Below are positions 1-7,758 of a stretch of 64,000 nt of DNA, piece after piece; the stretch's first letter is position 1, and every line of letters starts with the position of its first letter. The DNA is taken from positions 717,794-781,793 of the forward strand of contig NZ_HG315685.1 in assembly GCF_000455365.1 (NCBI RefSeq), in the 5' to 3' direction. Position numbers and translations under genes: made by a program. This DNA is from Halopiger djelfimassiliensis (GTDB lineage: Archaea; Halobacteriota; Halobacteria; Halobacteriales; Natrialbaceae). The notes beneath the pieces were generated by a model. The model did no database searches. It was given only the letters and a program-made list of their open reading frames with translations, and was not told where the DNA came from.

Positions 1-179
1 CACACGTCGCGGAAAATCGCTTCCAGCGAGTCATCGATTGGTTCGAGAATCGCGTGGCGGTACTAAGCGGGATCGAAGATCCCGCGAGGTACGCAAAGCT
101 TCGCTTTGCTTGATTTCGGACACCACACGAAGTGGTAGTTGACGTTGTACACCGTGTGGTCCGACCGCTTCTCACCCAT
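1..179 (-). pseudogene. tnpA: TnpA (Y1 HUH transposase) 5' part, interrupted
   Basis: Reading leftward from the ATG at 179, the frame starts MGEKRSDHTVYNVNYHFVWCPK, cut here as the typical IS200 TnpA N-terminus with its beta strand ahead of the HUH motif. After 22 codons a 51-bp insert (63-113) adds 17 codons that end in TAG. The old frame then resumes as YRHAILEPIDDSLEAIF up to the window edge. Removing the insert restores one continuous reading frame, so the insertion is the inactivating lesion. The HUH residues and catalytic Tyr lie outside the window, so activity before the insertion cannot be judged. Confidence 0.8.
63..113. repeat. 51-bp twin-hairpin element (copy 1)
   Basis: Two perfect short hairpins lie in tandem: 67-85 with stem GCGGGATC/GATCCCGC around GAA, and 93-109 with stem GCAAAGC/GCTTTGC around TTC, separated by 7 bases. 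The unit is exactly 17 codons long and sits between tnpA codons that are contiguous once it is removed. A second unit of the same length and architecture lies at 60802-60852 inside a peptidase gene. The design resembles REP/BIME pairs and in-frame palindromic elements known from Rickettsia. That it is mobile is inferred. Confidence 0.75.
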
Positions 180-232
180 ATTGGAGACACGTGACCGACA
201 CAGTTAAGTATATACAAAGGATATACTTCAGT

Positions 233-388
233 ATGGCGAACCGCTTTGAAATCGACGGCGAAGAAGTCCTCGACGGTGAGGTCAAGCCGTTCGGGAACAG
301 CGCCCACGTCACCGTCCCAAAACGCTGGCGTGGCGCGGACGTGAAAGTCATCCGAACCTCGGAACCCACCGAACAAGACGAAGAATGA
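233..388 (+). CDS. DUF2080 family transposase-associated protein
   Basis: A 51-residue protein, MANRFEIDGEEVLDGEVKPF followed by GNSAHVTVPKRWRGADVKV, with the beta-rich pattern of AbrB/SpoVT-like small proteins. It is the DUF2080 companion commonly found directly upstream of haloarchaeal tnpB. Its stop overlaps the tnpB start (ATGA at 385-388), which indicates translational coupling. A longer frame begins at a GTG at 191, but the TATA-like stretch around 205-225 lies inside that extension, so the ATG at 233 is preferred. Its role is unknown; DNA binding or regulation of the element is plausible but unproven. Confidence 0.8.
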   Translation: MANRFEIDGEEVLDGEVKPFGNSAHVTVPKRWRGADVKVIRTSEPTEQDEE

Positions 389-1662
389 CCGACGCACAGG
401 CTCTCGTCAAGACGCTGGGTTTCCAACTCGACATCCAGAGTGACAACGAGAACCTGCTGTACAACGCCACCCTTGAAGCACGCTCGGTGTACAACGAAAC
501 CATCCGCCTCGCCAAACAAGGCGTGGACTGGGACGCCATCCCCGACCGCGTGGCTGACGACGCCGACCTCGTAAAAAACACGACTCAGCGCGTCGTCGCC
601 AAAGCACTCGGCGCGATGGAGAACTACTACGAGTACGACGACTTCGGCCAACCAAGCCACATCAAGGACGGCGCGTACCCGCTTCGTGCGAACTACGAGG
701 AAGGGTACAACCTGTCGCTCACCGACGACGGCGACGTGGCGTTCCGTATCAGCGCGAAACCGTACAAACACGTCACGGGCGTACTCGACGGCAACGACGC
801 CCACCTCGACATTCTCAAGACTGCCCTCGAAAGTGACGAGTGGAAGATCGGGACGGCAGAAGCCCTGTTCCACGACGGGAACGCCGAGTTGCACGTCAAT
901 GTCACCAACACCGAGCAGACCGTCCGAGACAAGCACGACTCACGAACGGTCATCGGCGTGGACGTGAACGAAGACAACGTAGCCCTGACCGCACTCTCCA
1001 AGGCTGGTGTCGAGGACACGCTGGTCATCGACTTCCCCGAAATCAAGTTCGAGCGCCACCGCTACTTCACGATGCGAAAGCGCGTCCAGAACGCGGGGAA
1101 AGACAGCATCCACGACACGCTCGAAGGGCGTGAGGAACGGTTCGTCCGCGATAGACTCCACAAGGTGTCTCGACACATCGTGGAGTGGAGCCGTCAGTTC
1201 GAGAAACCGTGTATCGTCTTTGAAGACCTCAAAGAGATGCGGGACAGTATCGACTACGGCACCCGGATGAACCGACGCTTGCACCACCTCCCGTTCCACG
1301 CCCTTCAGTTCTATACGTCGTACAAGGCGGCGTTCGAGGGCATCCCAACCGCGTGGATTAACCCCGAGTACACGAGCCAACGGTGTCCGATGTGTGGGCA
1401 TACGGAGCGTGCGAACCGCAACAAAAAGCGGTTCAAGTGTCGGGACTGTGGGCATCAAGACCACTCTGACCGTGGTGCAAGCGTCAATATCGCCGTGAAA
1501 GGCATCGAGAAGCATCAGGACTGGAATGTGCCTGCTCTCAACAGCCTTCCCCAAGTCAGGAAGGTGCGACGGCAGGCATCGGGGGCCGTGGACGCCCCGA
1601 CCGTGACCCACGACACCGTTCGAGGGTATCAGACCAATGGTGTCGCGGGAGTGTCCGACTAA
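385..1662 (+). CDS. tnpB: IS200/IS605 family RNA-guided endonuclease TnpB
   Basis: A 425-residue protein of normal TnpB length. The RuvC-like catalytic residues are present: D193 in GVDVNEDN, E280 in VFEDLKEM, and D362 in SDRGASVNIA. The zinc ribbon is intact with C334/C337 and C352/C355. TnpB is known to be the RNA-guided DNA nuclease of IS605-type elements, using a RNA from the 3' end of its own gene and the element right end; it cuts empty donor sites and so retains the element. It follows the DUF2080 gene with a 4-bp overlap and is divergent from the broken tnpA. Nothing suggests inactivation. The guide would be the flanking spo0M sequence. Confidence 0.93.
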   Translation: MTDAQALVKTLGFQLDIQSDNENLLYNATLEARSVYNETIRLAKQGVDWDAIPDRVADDADLVKNTTQRVVAKALGAMENYYEYDDFGQPSHIKDGAYPLRANYEEGYNLSLTDDGDVAFRISAKPYKHVTGVLDGNDAHLDILKTALESDEWKIGTAEALFHDGNAELHVNVTNTEQTVRDKHDSRTVIGVDVNEDNVALTALSKAGVEDTLVIDFPEIKFERHRYFTMRKRVQNAGKDSIHDTLEGREERFVRDRLHKVSRHIVEWSRQFEKPCIVFEDLKEMRDSIDYGTRMNRRLHHLPFHALQFYTSYKAAFEGIPTAWINPEYTSQRCPMCGHTERANRNKKRFKCRDCGHQDHSDRGASVNIAVKGIEKHQDWNVPALNSLPQVRKVRRQASGAVDAPTVTHDTVRGYQTNGVAGVSD

Positions 1663-1722
1663 TCCACGGGAAGCCTCGGGGTCAATCCCCGAGGCGGTTC
1701 ACTTCGCGCTCGAGACACGATA
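1530..1722 (+). ncRNA. Predicted omega RNA of TnpB copy 1 with guide
   Basis: By family precedent the reRNA/omega RNA covers the last part of tnpB and the right end, then runs about 16-20 nt into flanking DNA as the guide. Visible here are the terminal hairpin at 1673-1695 (stem GCCTCGGGG/CCCCGAGGC, loop TCAAT), the end motif TTCAC at 1698-1702, and a following segment 1703-1722 that is coding sequence of the interrupted spo0M gene. The 5' limit is arbitrary. Confidence 0.5.
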
Positions 1723-2287
1723 CGAGACCGACGAGAGCCGGCGAACGGCGACGATCGATTCGTTTCGCATCGCGGACTCGTTTACGATCGAGCCCGACGA
1801 GGATCGATCGTTTACCGTGTCGATCGACGTCCCGTATCACACGCCCGTCACGGCGGGGCGAACGGACGTCTGGATCGACACCGGCCTCGACATCGATTGG
1901 GCGGTCGACCCGGACGACCGCGACCCCGTCGAGATCGAACCCGATCCGCTCCGTCGGGAACTGTTCGACGCCCTCGAGTCGATCGGCTTTACCCTCCGAA
2001 CGGCGACCTGCGAGGCCACGGAGTCGCTGTTCGCGGACCGACGGTTCGTCCAGGAACTCGAGTTCGTCCCCCGGTCGGGTCCGTTCGCCGGCGAACTGGA
2101 CGAACTCGAGGTCGTGCCGCTGCCGGAGGGCGACGGCTTCGATCTGCTGCTCGAAGTGGATCGCCGCGGCGGCCTGCTGTCCGAACACTTCGACGCCGAC
2201 GAGCGACACGATCAGGTGTCGCTCCGGCACGACAACGGCGATTCGCTCGAGGAACGGCTGCGAGCGACGATCGAACGGCACTGTTGA
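1703..2287 (+). pseudogene. Spo0M family protein, 5'-truncated by IS insertion
   Basis: From 1703 the frame reads FALETRYETDE, then GLDIDWAVDPDD, and ends with LEVDRRGGLLSEHFDADE, all landmarks of the haloarchaeal sporulation-control protein Spo0M (arrestin-like fold). About 194 residues of the usual 250 or so remain; the N-terminal strands are missing, cut off exactly at the IS right end. A frame continues upstream into the IS, so a chimeric ORF from the ATG at 1637 is possible, but its first 20 or so residues are element sequence. The missing 5' part should lie left of the window, beyond the IS left end. Its function in archaea is not established. Confidence 0.85.
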
Positions 2288-2335
2288 TTCGATCGTCGCG
2301 GCCACCGCTTCACCGTACGATCGCGAGTCGAACCG

Positions 2336-3790
2336 CTAGTCGGTCGTCGGCTCGGCGTCGGCGGTCTCGGCCGCCCCTTCCGATATCCCGTCGGCGTCTT
2401 CGTCGACGATCGATTCCTTCCAGGTTCCGCGGGTAAACCACGATATGGCGGCGAGACAGCCGACGATATCGCCGACGATCACGCCGGTCCAGATCCCGGT
2501 CGTCCCCCACCCGGCGACGAAGATCAGATAGGAAGCAAGCGGGACGCGGACGACCCAGAGTCCGAGCACGGCGAACGCGAGCGCGGTTTTCGTGTTACCG
2601 GCTCCCCGGAACGCACCCTGAACGACCTGCAGGACGCCCATGAAGACGAACGCGACCGCGGCAAACCGGAGGTAGGTCACCCCGTAGTCGATCGTCGCCG
2701 CCCGGCCCGCCGTCTCCGCCGTGATGAACACCGAGACGAACGGCTCCGGAAAGAGGAACGCGAGTAGCCCGGCGACGAACATGATCGCCGCGATGGCCCC
2801 TGCCGCGATCCACACTGCCGTCGCTGCCCGGTCGGCCTTGCCGGCCCCGAGGTTCTGACCGACGATCGAGTCCGTCGCCTGTCCCATCCCCGCCGCCGGC
2901 AGGAACGCAAGCGAGATCAGGCGGTTCCCCAGCCCGTAGGCCGCGACGACTTCCCGGGGGAAGGTCACGACGATCGCCGTCATCGCGACCAGCGCAAGCG
3001 CCGTCATCGACTGCTCGAGGGCCGTCGGGACGCCCAGTCGCGTGATTTCGATGGCGTACTCGAGTCGCGGCCGGAGGTGTTCCGGACGGATCGCTGGACC
3101 GACGCCGGTGTAGTACAGCAGGTAGAAGCCGATCCCCGTCGCGATCCCACGGGAGATGACGGTCGCGACCGCAGCACCCGCGACCTCGAGTTGCGGCAGC
3201 GGGCCGACGCCGAAGATGAGCAAGGGATCGATGAGGAGGTTGATGACGACGCTGACGAACATCACCCGCATCGGCGCGCGGGTGTTGCCGTAGCCACGCA
3301 TCAGCGCGACGAAGACGAAAAAGCCGAACACGAACGGCAGCCCGAGGAAGAACACCCGCAGGTAGTCGGCGGCGAGCGGGATGATCGCGGCGTCGGTGTC
3401 CGGGTTTGCCGGTAACGCCGCCAGCATCGGTTCGGTCGCGAAATAGCCGAGGATGCCGAGCCCGATCGCGACCAGCGAGACGAACGACAGGGTCTGGCCG
3501 GCGATCAGTCCGTCGTCGCCGCTCTCGGCACCGGTGTGTTGGGCGATCAGGATCGCCCCAGCGGTGGTGAAGCCGCCCCCGACCGCGATCAACAAGAACA
3601 GCAGGGGAAACGCGATGCTCACGGCACCAACGGCGTCGGACGAGAGCGCGCCGAGCCAGAAGGTATCACCCACGTTGTAGGCGACCTGCAACAGTTGGAT
3701 GGCCACGAGCGGCCACGCCAACCTGAACATGGGCCGAACGAGCGATCCCTCCGTGAGATCACTCTCGTTCGACGCTCCGGCGGAGGACAT
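2336..3790 (-). CDS. MATE family multidrug/cation efflux transporter
   Basis: A 484-residue polytopic membrane protein with about 12 hydrophobic segments arranged as two homologous halves. The N-terminal half contains MFRLAWPLVAIQLLQVAYN and GAVSIAFPL; the second half has TRLGVPTALEQSMTALALV and the loop VGQNLGAGKADRA. These are characteristic of MATE (DinF/NorM-type) exporters, which expel organic cations and drugs in exchange for Na+ or H+. The C-terminus is a short acidic tail. It converges on the broken spo0M gene with a 48-bp gap and is transcribed alone. The substrate cannot be read from sequence. Confidence 0.92.
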   Translation of the reverse strand: MSSAGASNESDLTEGSLVRPMFRLAWPLVAIQLLQVAYNVGDTFWLGALSSDAVGAVSIAFPLLFLLIAVGGGFTTAGAILIAQHTGAESGDDGLIAGQTLSFVSLVAIGLGILGYFATEPMLAALPANPDTDAAIIPLAADYLRVFFLGLPFVFGFFVFVALMRGYGNTRAPMRVMFVSVVINLLIDPLLIFGVGPLPQLEVAGAAVATVISRGIATGIGFYLLYYTGVGPAIRPEHLRPRLEYAIEITRLGVPTALEQSMTALALVAMTAIVVTFPREVVAAYGLGNRLISLAFLPAAGMGQATDSIVGQNLGAGKADRAATAVWIAAGAIAAIMFVAGLLAFLFPEPFVSVFITAETAGRAATIDYGVTYLRFAAVAFVFMGVLQVVQGAFRGAGNTKTALAFAVLGLWVVRVPLASYLIFVAGWGTTGIWTGVIVGDIVGCLAAISWFTRGTWKESIVDEDADGISEGAAETADAEPTTD

Positions 3791-3912
3791 ACGCCCATAG
3801 TCTCACTCGGCCTACTTGATCGCTCGTGAGATGTGATATCGACAACCAATAATCCGGTCGCGGAACGGGACGAACCCGATCGTTTACGGTACTGCCTTCC
3901 CCACGTCCCCGC

Positions 3913-4773
3913 ATGACCATCGGCGTCATCGGCGGGAGCGGTATCTACGAGGCACTGCCACTCGAGAACACCCGGACGGAATCGATCTCGACGCCGTACG
4001 GCGACCCGAGCGAGGCGGTTACGCTCGGCGAACTCGGCGGGAACGACGTCGCGTTTCTCCCGCGACACGGCGAAGACCACCAGCACACGCCTACCGACGC
4101 CCAGTACCGTGCGAACATCTACGCGCTCAAGTCGGTCGGCGTCGACCGGGTCATCGCCACGAACGCGGTCGGCAGCCTGCGCGAGGACCTGCCGCCCCGG
4201 ACGCTCGTGGTCCCCGACCAGATCTTCGACCGCACCAAACACCGGTCGCCCACTTTCTTCGGCGACGGGATGGTCGTCCACATGGGCTTTGCAAACCCGT
4301 ACTGTCCCGCGATGGTCGATCACCTCGCGACCGCGGCCGCGGAAGCCACCGACGACGACACGAAGACCGAGAACGGTGGCACCTACGTCTGCATCGAAGG
4401 CCCTCAGTACTCCACCCGGGCCGAAAGCGAGTTCTACCGCGAGCAGGGCTGGGACGTCGTCGGCATGACGGCCATTCCGGAGGCCAAACTCGCCCGCGAG
4501 GCCGAACTGAGCTACGCCACCGTCGCCGGCGTCACCGACTACGACGTCTGGAAGGCGGACAACGAGGTCACCCTTCAGGAAGTGCTCGAGAACGCCGAAG
4601 CGAACCAGGAAGCGATCAATCGGGTCATCGAACGCGCCATCCGAACGATGCCCGAGGACTTCCACAGCGAGGCCTGGTCCGCCCTCGAGGGAACGATCAA
4701 CACGCCCCGGGAGGCGATCCCCGAGGAGACGCTCGAGCGCGTCGATCTGCTGGCTGGCGACTACCTCGACTAA
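3913..4773 (+). CDS. mtnP: S-methyl-5'-thioadenosine phosphorylase
   Basis: A 286-residue PNP/MTAP-fold enzyme. The N-terminal phosphate-binding loop GVIGGSGIY, the RANIYALKSVGVDRVIATNAVGS block and MTAIPEAKLARE match the MTAP family. VTDYDVW corresponds to the TDYDCW base-specificity segment of 6-aminopurine-specific MTAPs, which favours methylthioadenosine over inosine or guanosine. It cleaves MTA from polyamine or SAM metabolism to adenine and 5-methylthioribose-1-phosphate in the cytoplasm. It is monocistronic, divergent from the MATE gene across 122 bp. Some archaeal relatives act broadly on purine nucleosides, so specificity is inferred from the motif only. Confidence 0.92.
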   Translation: MTIGVIGGSGIYEALPLENTRTESISTPYGDPSEAVTLGELGGNDVAFLPRHGEDHQHTPTDAQYRANIYALKSVGVDRVIATNAVGSLREDLPPRTLVVPDQIFDRTKHRSPTFFGDGMVVHMGFANPYCPAMVDHLATAAAEATDDDTKTENGGTYVCIEGPQYSTRAESEFYREQGWDVVGMTAIPEAKLAREAELSYATVAGVTDYDVWKADNEVTLQEVLENAEANQEAINRVIERAIRTMPEDFHSEAWSALEGTINTPREAIPEETLERVDLLAGDYLD

Positions 4774-4857
4774 CGGATTCCGAAACACCGAAACGGGCCG
4801 CTCGGGTCGAAACGGCTCGACTGCTGCTTGCCGCATCCGTGACTCGTGGCGGGAGTG

Positions 4858-6177
4858 TTAGTCGAGAACGTCGTCGATGTCCCGCTCGAGGGCCTCGATA
4901 CTCGTTTCGATGTTTTCGACCATCGTCGCCTGTTGTTCGGTTGCGGCGGCGATATTCTGTATTGACCCCGCGACCGCTTCCCCGCGTTCGGCGACCGAAT
5001 CGACCATCGTCGCGATCTCTTCCGCGCTCGCGGCCTGTTCGTCGGTCGCAGTGGCGATCTCGGAGATTCCCTCGTCGGTATCCTCGATGGCAGCGAGGAT
5101 CGCCCGCTGATTCTCCACAACGGTTTCGATATCGGAGACGACGTTCCCGATCGCTTCGTTCGTCGTCTCCACGTTGTCGACCGTCTCGAGCGTGGTTTCG
5201 CGGACCTCCCTGATGATCCGCTCGATCTCGTCGGCGCGCTCTTTCGACTGTTCGGCGAGGCTTTTGATCTCGTTCGCGACGACCGCAAACCCGTCGCTTG
5301 ATGCATCGCTGTGGGCCGCCTCGATGTTGGCGTTGAGTGCCAGCAGGTTGGTTTGATCGGCGATATCGTCGATGACCTCGACGATGTCGTCGATCTCGTC
5401 GATTCGCTCGGCTAGCTCGGTCGCATCCGTCGCGACGCTGTCTGCCTCCGTTGCGACATCGTCCATCGCCTCGAGGGTCTCCTGTGCCGTCTCGACCGAC
5501 TCCTCGGAGAGGGATCGCGCCTGTTCGCTCTGACTGCTGACTTCCTCCGCGCTGGATGCGATCTCCTCGACGGTCGCGCTGAACGTCGACACTTCGTCCT
5601 GAACGTCAGCGAGACTCTCGGATTGTTCCTCCGCGAGGTCGCCGATTTCCCGTGAGCTCTCGGCGACCTCCGTCGTCGACTCGTGGAGTTCCCCGACCGC
5701 GCTTTCGACCTCGTCGCTCATCTGCTCTTGGAGGTGTTGGATCCGATGCCGCTGTTCGATGAGTTCCGTCACTCGCATCAGGACCTCGACGGCTCCGACG
5801 ACGTCGCCGTCCGGCGTCGTGATCGGAATCCCCAGTGCTCGAGCGTGGCTTAGTTCTCCCCCGGCCGTTTCCGCGGACCGGATTTCGTCCTCGCGGATGA
5901 CCCGTCCGGTCCGGATGACTTCCTCGGCGAGCGTTTCATCCTGACCCTCGGTTCCGAAGACATCGTACGCGTGTTGACCGACGACCTGCTCCGCCGGGTA
6001 GCCGGTGAGGCGTTCCGCACCGTCGTTCCAGTCCGTGATGTGACCTGACTCGTCGACGATGAACGCCGGCTCGGGGAACGTCTCGATGAGTGACGTGAAC
6101 GCGTGCCGCCAGAATGCCGTTGCGTCCGTCTCCGTCTCGGGTTCGATATCGTGTGTCGTTCGTGTCCCGGTCTCCAT
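4858..6177 (-). CDS. Soluble methyl-accepting transducer with PAS domain (Htr-type)
   Basis: A 439-residue protein with no transmembrane segment. A PAS domain occupies roughly residues 20-130 (AFIVDESGHITDWNDGAERLTGYPAEQVVG). A long coiled coil follows, with the conserved MCP hairpin tip in DQTNLLALNANIEAA and FAVVANEIKSLAEQS. This is a cytoplasmic transducer that should signal through CheW/CheA in response to an internal cue such as redox state, a flavin or a small ligand. The ATG at 6177 is chosen over longer upstream frames because a TATA box lies 31 bp before it at 6208-6214. No che genes are nearby. Confidence 0.9.
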   Translation of the reverse strand: METGTRTTHDIEPETETDATAFWRHAFTSLIETFPEPAFIVDESGHITDWNDGAERLTGYPAEQVVGQHAYDVFGTEGQDETLAEEVIRTGRVIREDEIRSAETAGGELSHARALGIPITTPDGDVVGAVEVLMRVTELIEQRHRIQHLQEQMSDEVESAVGELHESTTEVAESSREIGDLAEEQSESLADVQDEVSTFSATVEEIASSAEEVSSQSEQARSLSEESVETAQETLEAMDDVATEADSVATDATELAERIDEIDDIVEVIDDIADQTNLLALNANIEAAHSDASSDGFAVVANEIKSLAEQSKERADEIERIIREVRETTLETVDNVETTNEAIGNVVSDIETVVENQRAILAAIEDTDEGISEIATATDEQAASAEEIATMVDSVAERGEAVAGSIQNIAAATEQQATMVENIETSIEALERDIDDVLD

Positions 6178-6207
6178 GCTCTCCGTTACGGAATCCAACC
6201 CGGATCC

Positions 6208-6214
6208 CTTATAG
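6208..6214 (-). promoter_or_regulatory. TATA box of the transducer gene
   Basis: CTATAAG on the minus strand, about 31 bp upstream of the ATG at 6177. The spacing fits a haloarchaeal leaderless or near-leaderless transcript and decides the start codon. Confidence 0.6.
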
Positions 6215-6359
6215 CCGTTGGCGGAAACGAGCAGCTCACGGTCCCATCTCCGTCTCGAGGACGCAGCATATCGAGAACGCGACCGTCTCACACGTGCCGG
6301 TCCGCTTGCCGACGACTCGCTCCGCGGTGGGTGGTTTCACAGGCGGTACGAGGCGGATG

Positions 6360-6380
6360 CCCCGACCCTTGAGATCGGGG
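6360..6380. repeat. Left-end hairpin of the tnpB-only element
   Basis: CCCCGA (6360-6365) pairs with TCGGGG (6375-6380) around a 9-nt loop. It lies about 20 bases inside the presumed left boundary, the place where Y1 transposases bind subterminal hairpins. Confidence 0.55.
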
Positions 6381-6433
6381 AGGAAGCCGACACCAGATGA
6401 CACAAACCACGCTACGATGGCAGGCCGACTCCC

Positions 6434-6444
6434 AAATATATAAG
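6434..6444 (+). promoter_or_regulatory. TATA box of tnpB copy 2
   Basis: AAATATATAAG, a strong archaeal TATA box 28-38 bp upstream of the GTG start at 6472. It implies a nearly leaderless transcript initiated inside the element. Confidence 0.65.
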
Positions 6445-6471
6445 TAACGCTGACAGTATCTGTGAAAAAAG

Positions 6472-7689
6472 GTGGAATACCGTCGTACCGCCGTCATCAA
6501 ACTCAACACTCCCGAAGGAGCCGACGACTCCCTTCGAGAGACAGTCGAGCAGTTCAAACACTGTGCCAACACCGCGAGCGAATGGTGCTGGCACGGCGAC
6601 GACGGATACCACGTCACCTCGAAAGCCAAAGCCGAACGTGCCCTCTACGACCGACTCCGCGACGAAACCGACCTTACCGCGAATCTCGTCCAGAAAGGGA
6701 TTCGTAGGGCGGTCGAGGCCATCAAAAGCGGAGTCTCGCGTCTCGAACGTGGCGAGAACACGTCGCAACCACACTTTTCTGCCGACAGCGCAGTCTACGA
6801 CAAACGGAGTGCGACGTTCCACCGCGACCACGTTTCCCTTTCGACCGTAGACGGGCGCGTTGAGTGCGATTACATCCTTCCCGACGACTCGGAGACACCG
6901 CCGACCAAATACATCTCCGACGAGGACTTCGAGTTTCGGATGGCACACTTGCAGTACCGCGACGGTGACTGGTATCTCCACGCCTCGATGCGGAAGGGCG
7001 AAGCAGACGAGGAAACGTCTGAATCCGAATCCAAGTACAGAACAGTCCTTGGTGTGGATTTGGGCATGAACAACCTCGCCGTTGCTTCGACGGGGCGATT
7101 CTGGTCGGCTGACGAGTTCAACCATTGGCGACGAGAGTACGAGAAGCGTCGTGCCTCGCTTCAGCAATGTGGCTCTCGCCACGCCCACGAAAACATCGAG
7201 TCAGTCAGACAGAACGAGTATGGACGCTTCGAGATACACCTGCACACGGTGGCGAACGAACTCATCGAGGAGGCCGTCGAGAACGACTGTTCGCATATCG
7301 TGTTTGAGGACTTGACCCACATTCGGGAGAATATCCCCGAGGCGACGTGGCAACACGTCTGGACGTTCCGACGCCTCTACGAGTACGTTGAATACAAAGC
7401 CAAAGAACACGGTATCGAAGCCGTACAGATTGATCCCCGCAACACGTCGAAGCGTTGCTCGACGTGTGGGTTTACCCACGACGATAACCGTAACGGGGAG
7501 TCGTTCGAATGTCAGCAGTGTGGGTATGAGAACCACGCCGACTACAACGCCTCAAAAAACATCGGTTTGCAGTATCTCCGTCGTCGGCAAAACGCAGACG
7601 ATGGAGGCGCACCCGTAGATGTGCGCTTGAATCGCGGGACGCTGAACGTGAGTGGGGAGTACGTACCCCCTGCCTCTGTTGAGGCATAG
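6472..7689 (+). CDS. tnpB: IS1341-type RNA-guided endonuclease TnpB
   Basis: A 405-residue TnpB beginning with GTG (MEYRRTAVIKL). The catalytic set is complete: D196 in GVDLGMNN, E279 in VFEDLTHI, and D357 in ADYNASKNI. The zinc ribbon has C329/C332 and C347/C350. It differs clearly from the first TnpB in the N-terminal domain, so it is a separate lineage rather than a recent copy, although the right-end hairpin is shared. Known TnpBs use an RNA guide from the element's right end to cut matching DNA. The downstream guide here would read from base 7739. No tnpA accompanies it. Confidence 0.92.
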   Translation: MEYRRTAVIKLNTPEGADDSLRETVEQFKHCANTASEWCWHGDDGYHVTSKAKAERALYDRLRDETDLTANLVQKGIRRAVEAIKSGVSRLERGENTSQPHFSADSAVYDKRSATFHRDHVSLSTVDGRVECDYILPDDSETPPTKYISDEDFEFRMAHLQYRDGDWYLHASMRKGEADEETSESESKYRTVLGVDLGMNNLAVASTGRFWSADEFNHWRREYEKRRASLQQCGSRHAHENIESVRQNEYGRFEIHLHTVANELIEEAVENDCSHIVFEDLTHIRENIPEATWQHVWTFRRLYEYVEYKAKEHGIEAVQIDPRNTSKRCSTCGFTHDDNRNGESFECQQCGYENHADYNASKNIGLQYLRRRQNADDGGAPVDVRLNRGTLNVSGEYVPPASVEA

Positions 7690-7758
7690 AACGGGAGTCC
7701 ACGCGAAAGCCTCGGGGCTTGACCCCGAGGCGATTTACAGCGGATTCGAAAGTTACGA
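7560..7758 (+). ncRNA. Predicted omega RNA of TnpB copy 2 with guide
   Basis: Expected by family precedent from the 3' end of tnpB through the right-end hairpin (7709-7731) and TTTAC (7734-7738) into flanking DNA. The guide would be about 7739-7758, which overlaps the last codons of the leftward membrane-protein gene. The 5' limit is arbitrary. Confidence 0.45.

Larger units (their letters stand above)
1..1702. mobile_element. IS200/IS605-type insertion element, left end outside the window
   Basis: The element carries divergent tnpA (leftward, broken) and tnpB (rightward) with a DUF2080 gene between them, the usual order of haloarchaeal IS605-type elements. The right end is a 9-bp hairpin (1673-1695) followed by TTCAC at 1698-1702. 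The next bases read straight into the body of a Spo0M protein, so the element sits inside that gene. The left end lies before base 1. Because tnpA is interrupted by an in-frame stop, the copy probably cannot transpose by itself but could be moved in trans. The exact right boundary (within a few bases of 1702) is inferred from the hairpin and the host reading frame. Confidence 0.85.
6341..7738 (+). mobile_element. IS1341-type element (tnpB only)
   Basis: This insertion has a single tnpB and no tnpA. The right end repeats the 9-bp hairpin stem of the first element (7709-7731, loop CTTGA) followed by TTTAC at 7734-7738. The left end has an imperfectly related hairpin at 6360-6380 and a TTCAC at 6336-6340 that may be the target site. 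It sits between the transducer promoter and the 3' end of a small membrane-protein gene, apparently without breaking either. The identical right-end stem suggests both elements could be mobilised by the same TnpA in trans. The left boundary is uncertain by tens of bases. Confidence 0.75.

Noticed and set aside
67-109. Twin hairpin as a transcription terminator of tnpA or tnpB
   Set aside because: It lies within the tnpA reading frame, is exactly 17 codons long, lacks a T-run, and a second copy sits inside a peptidase gene.
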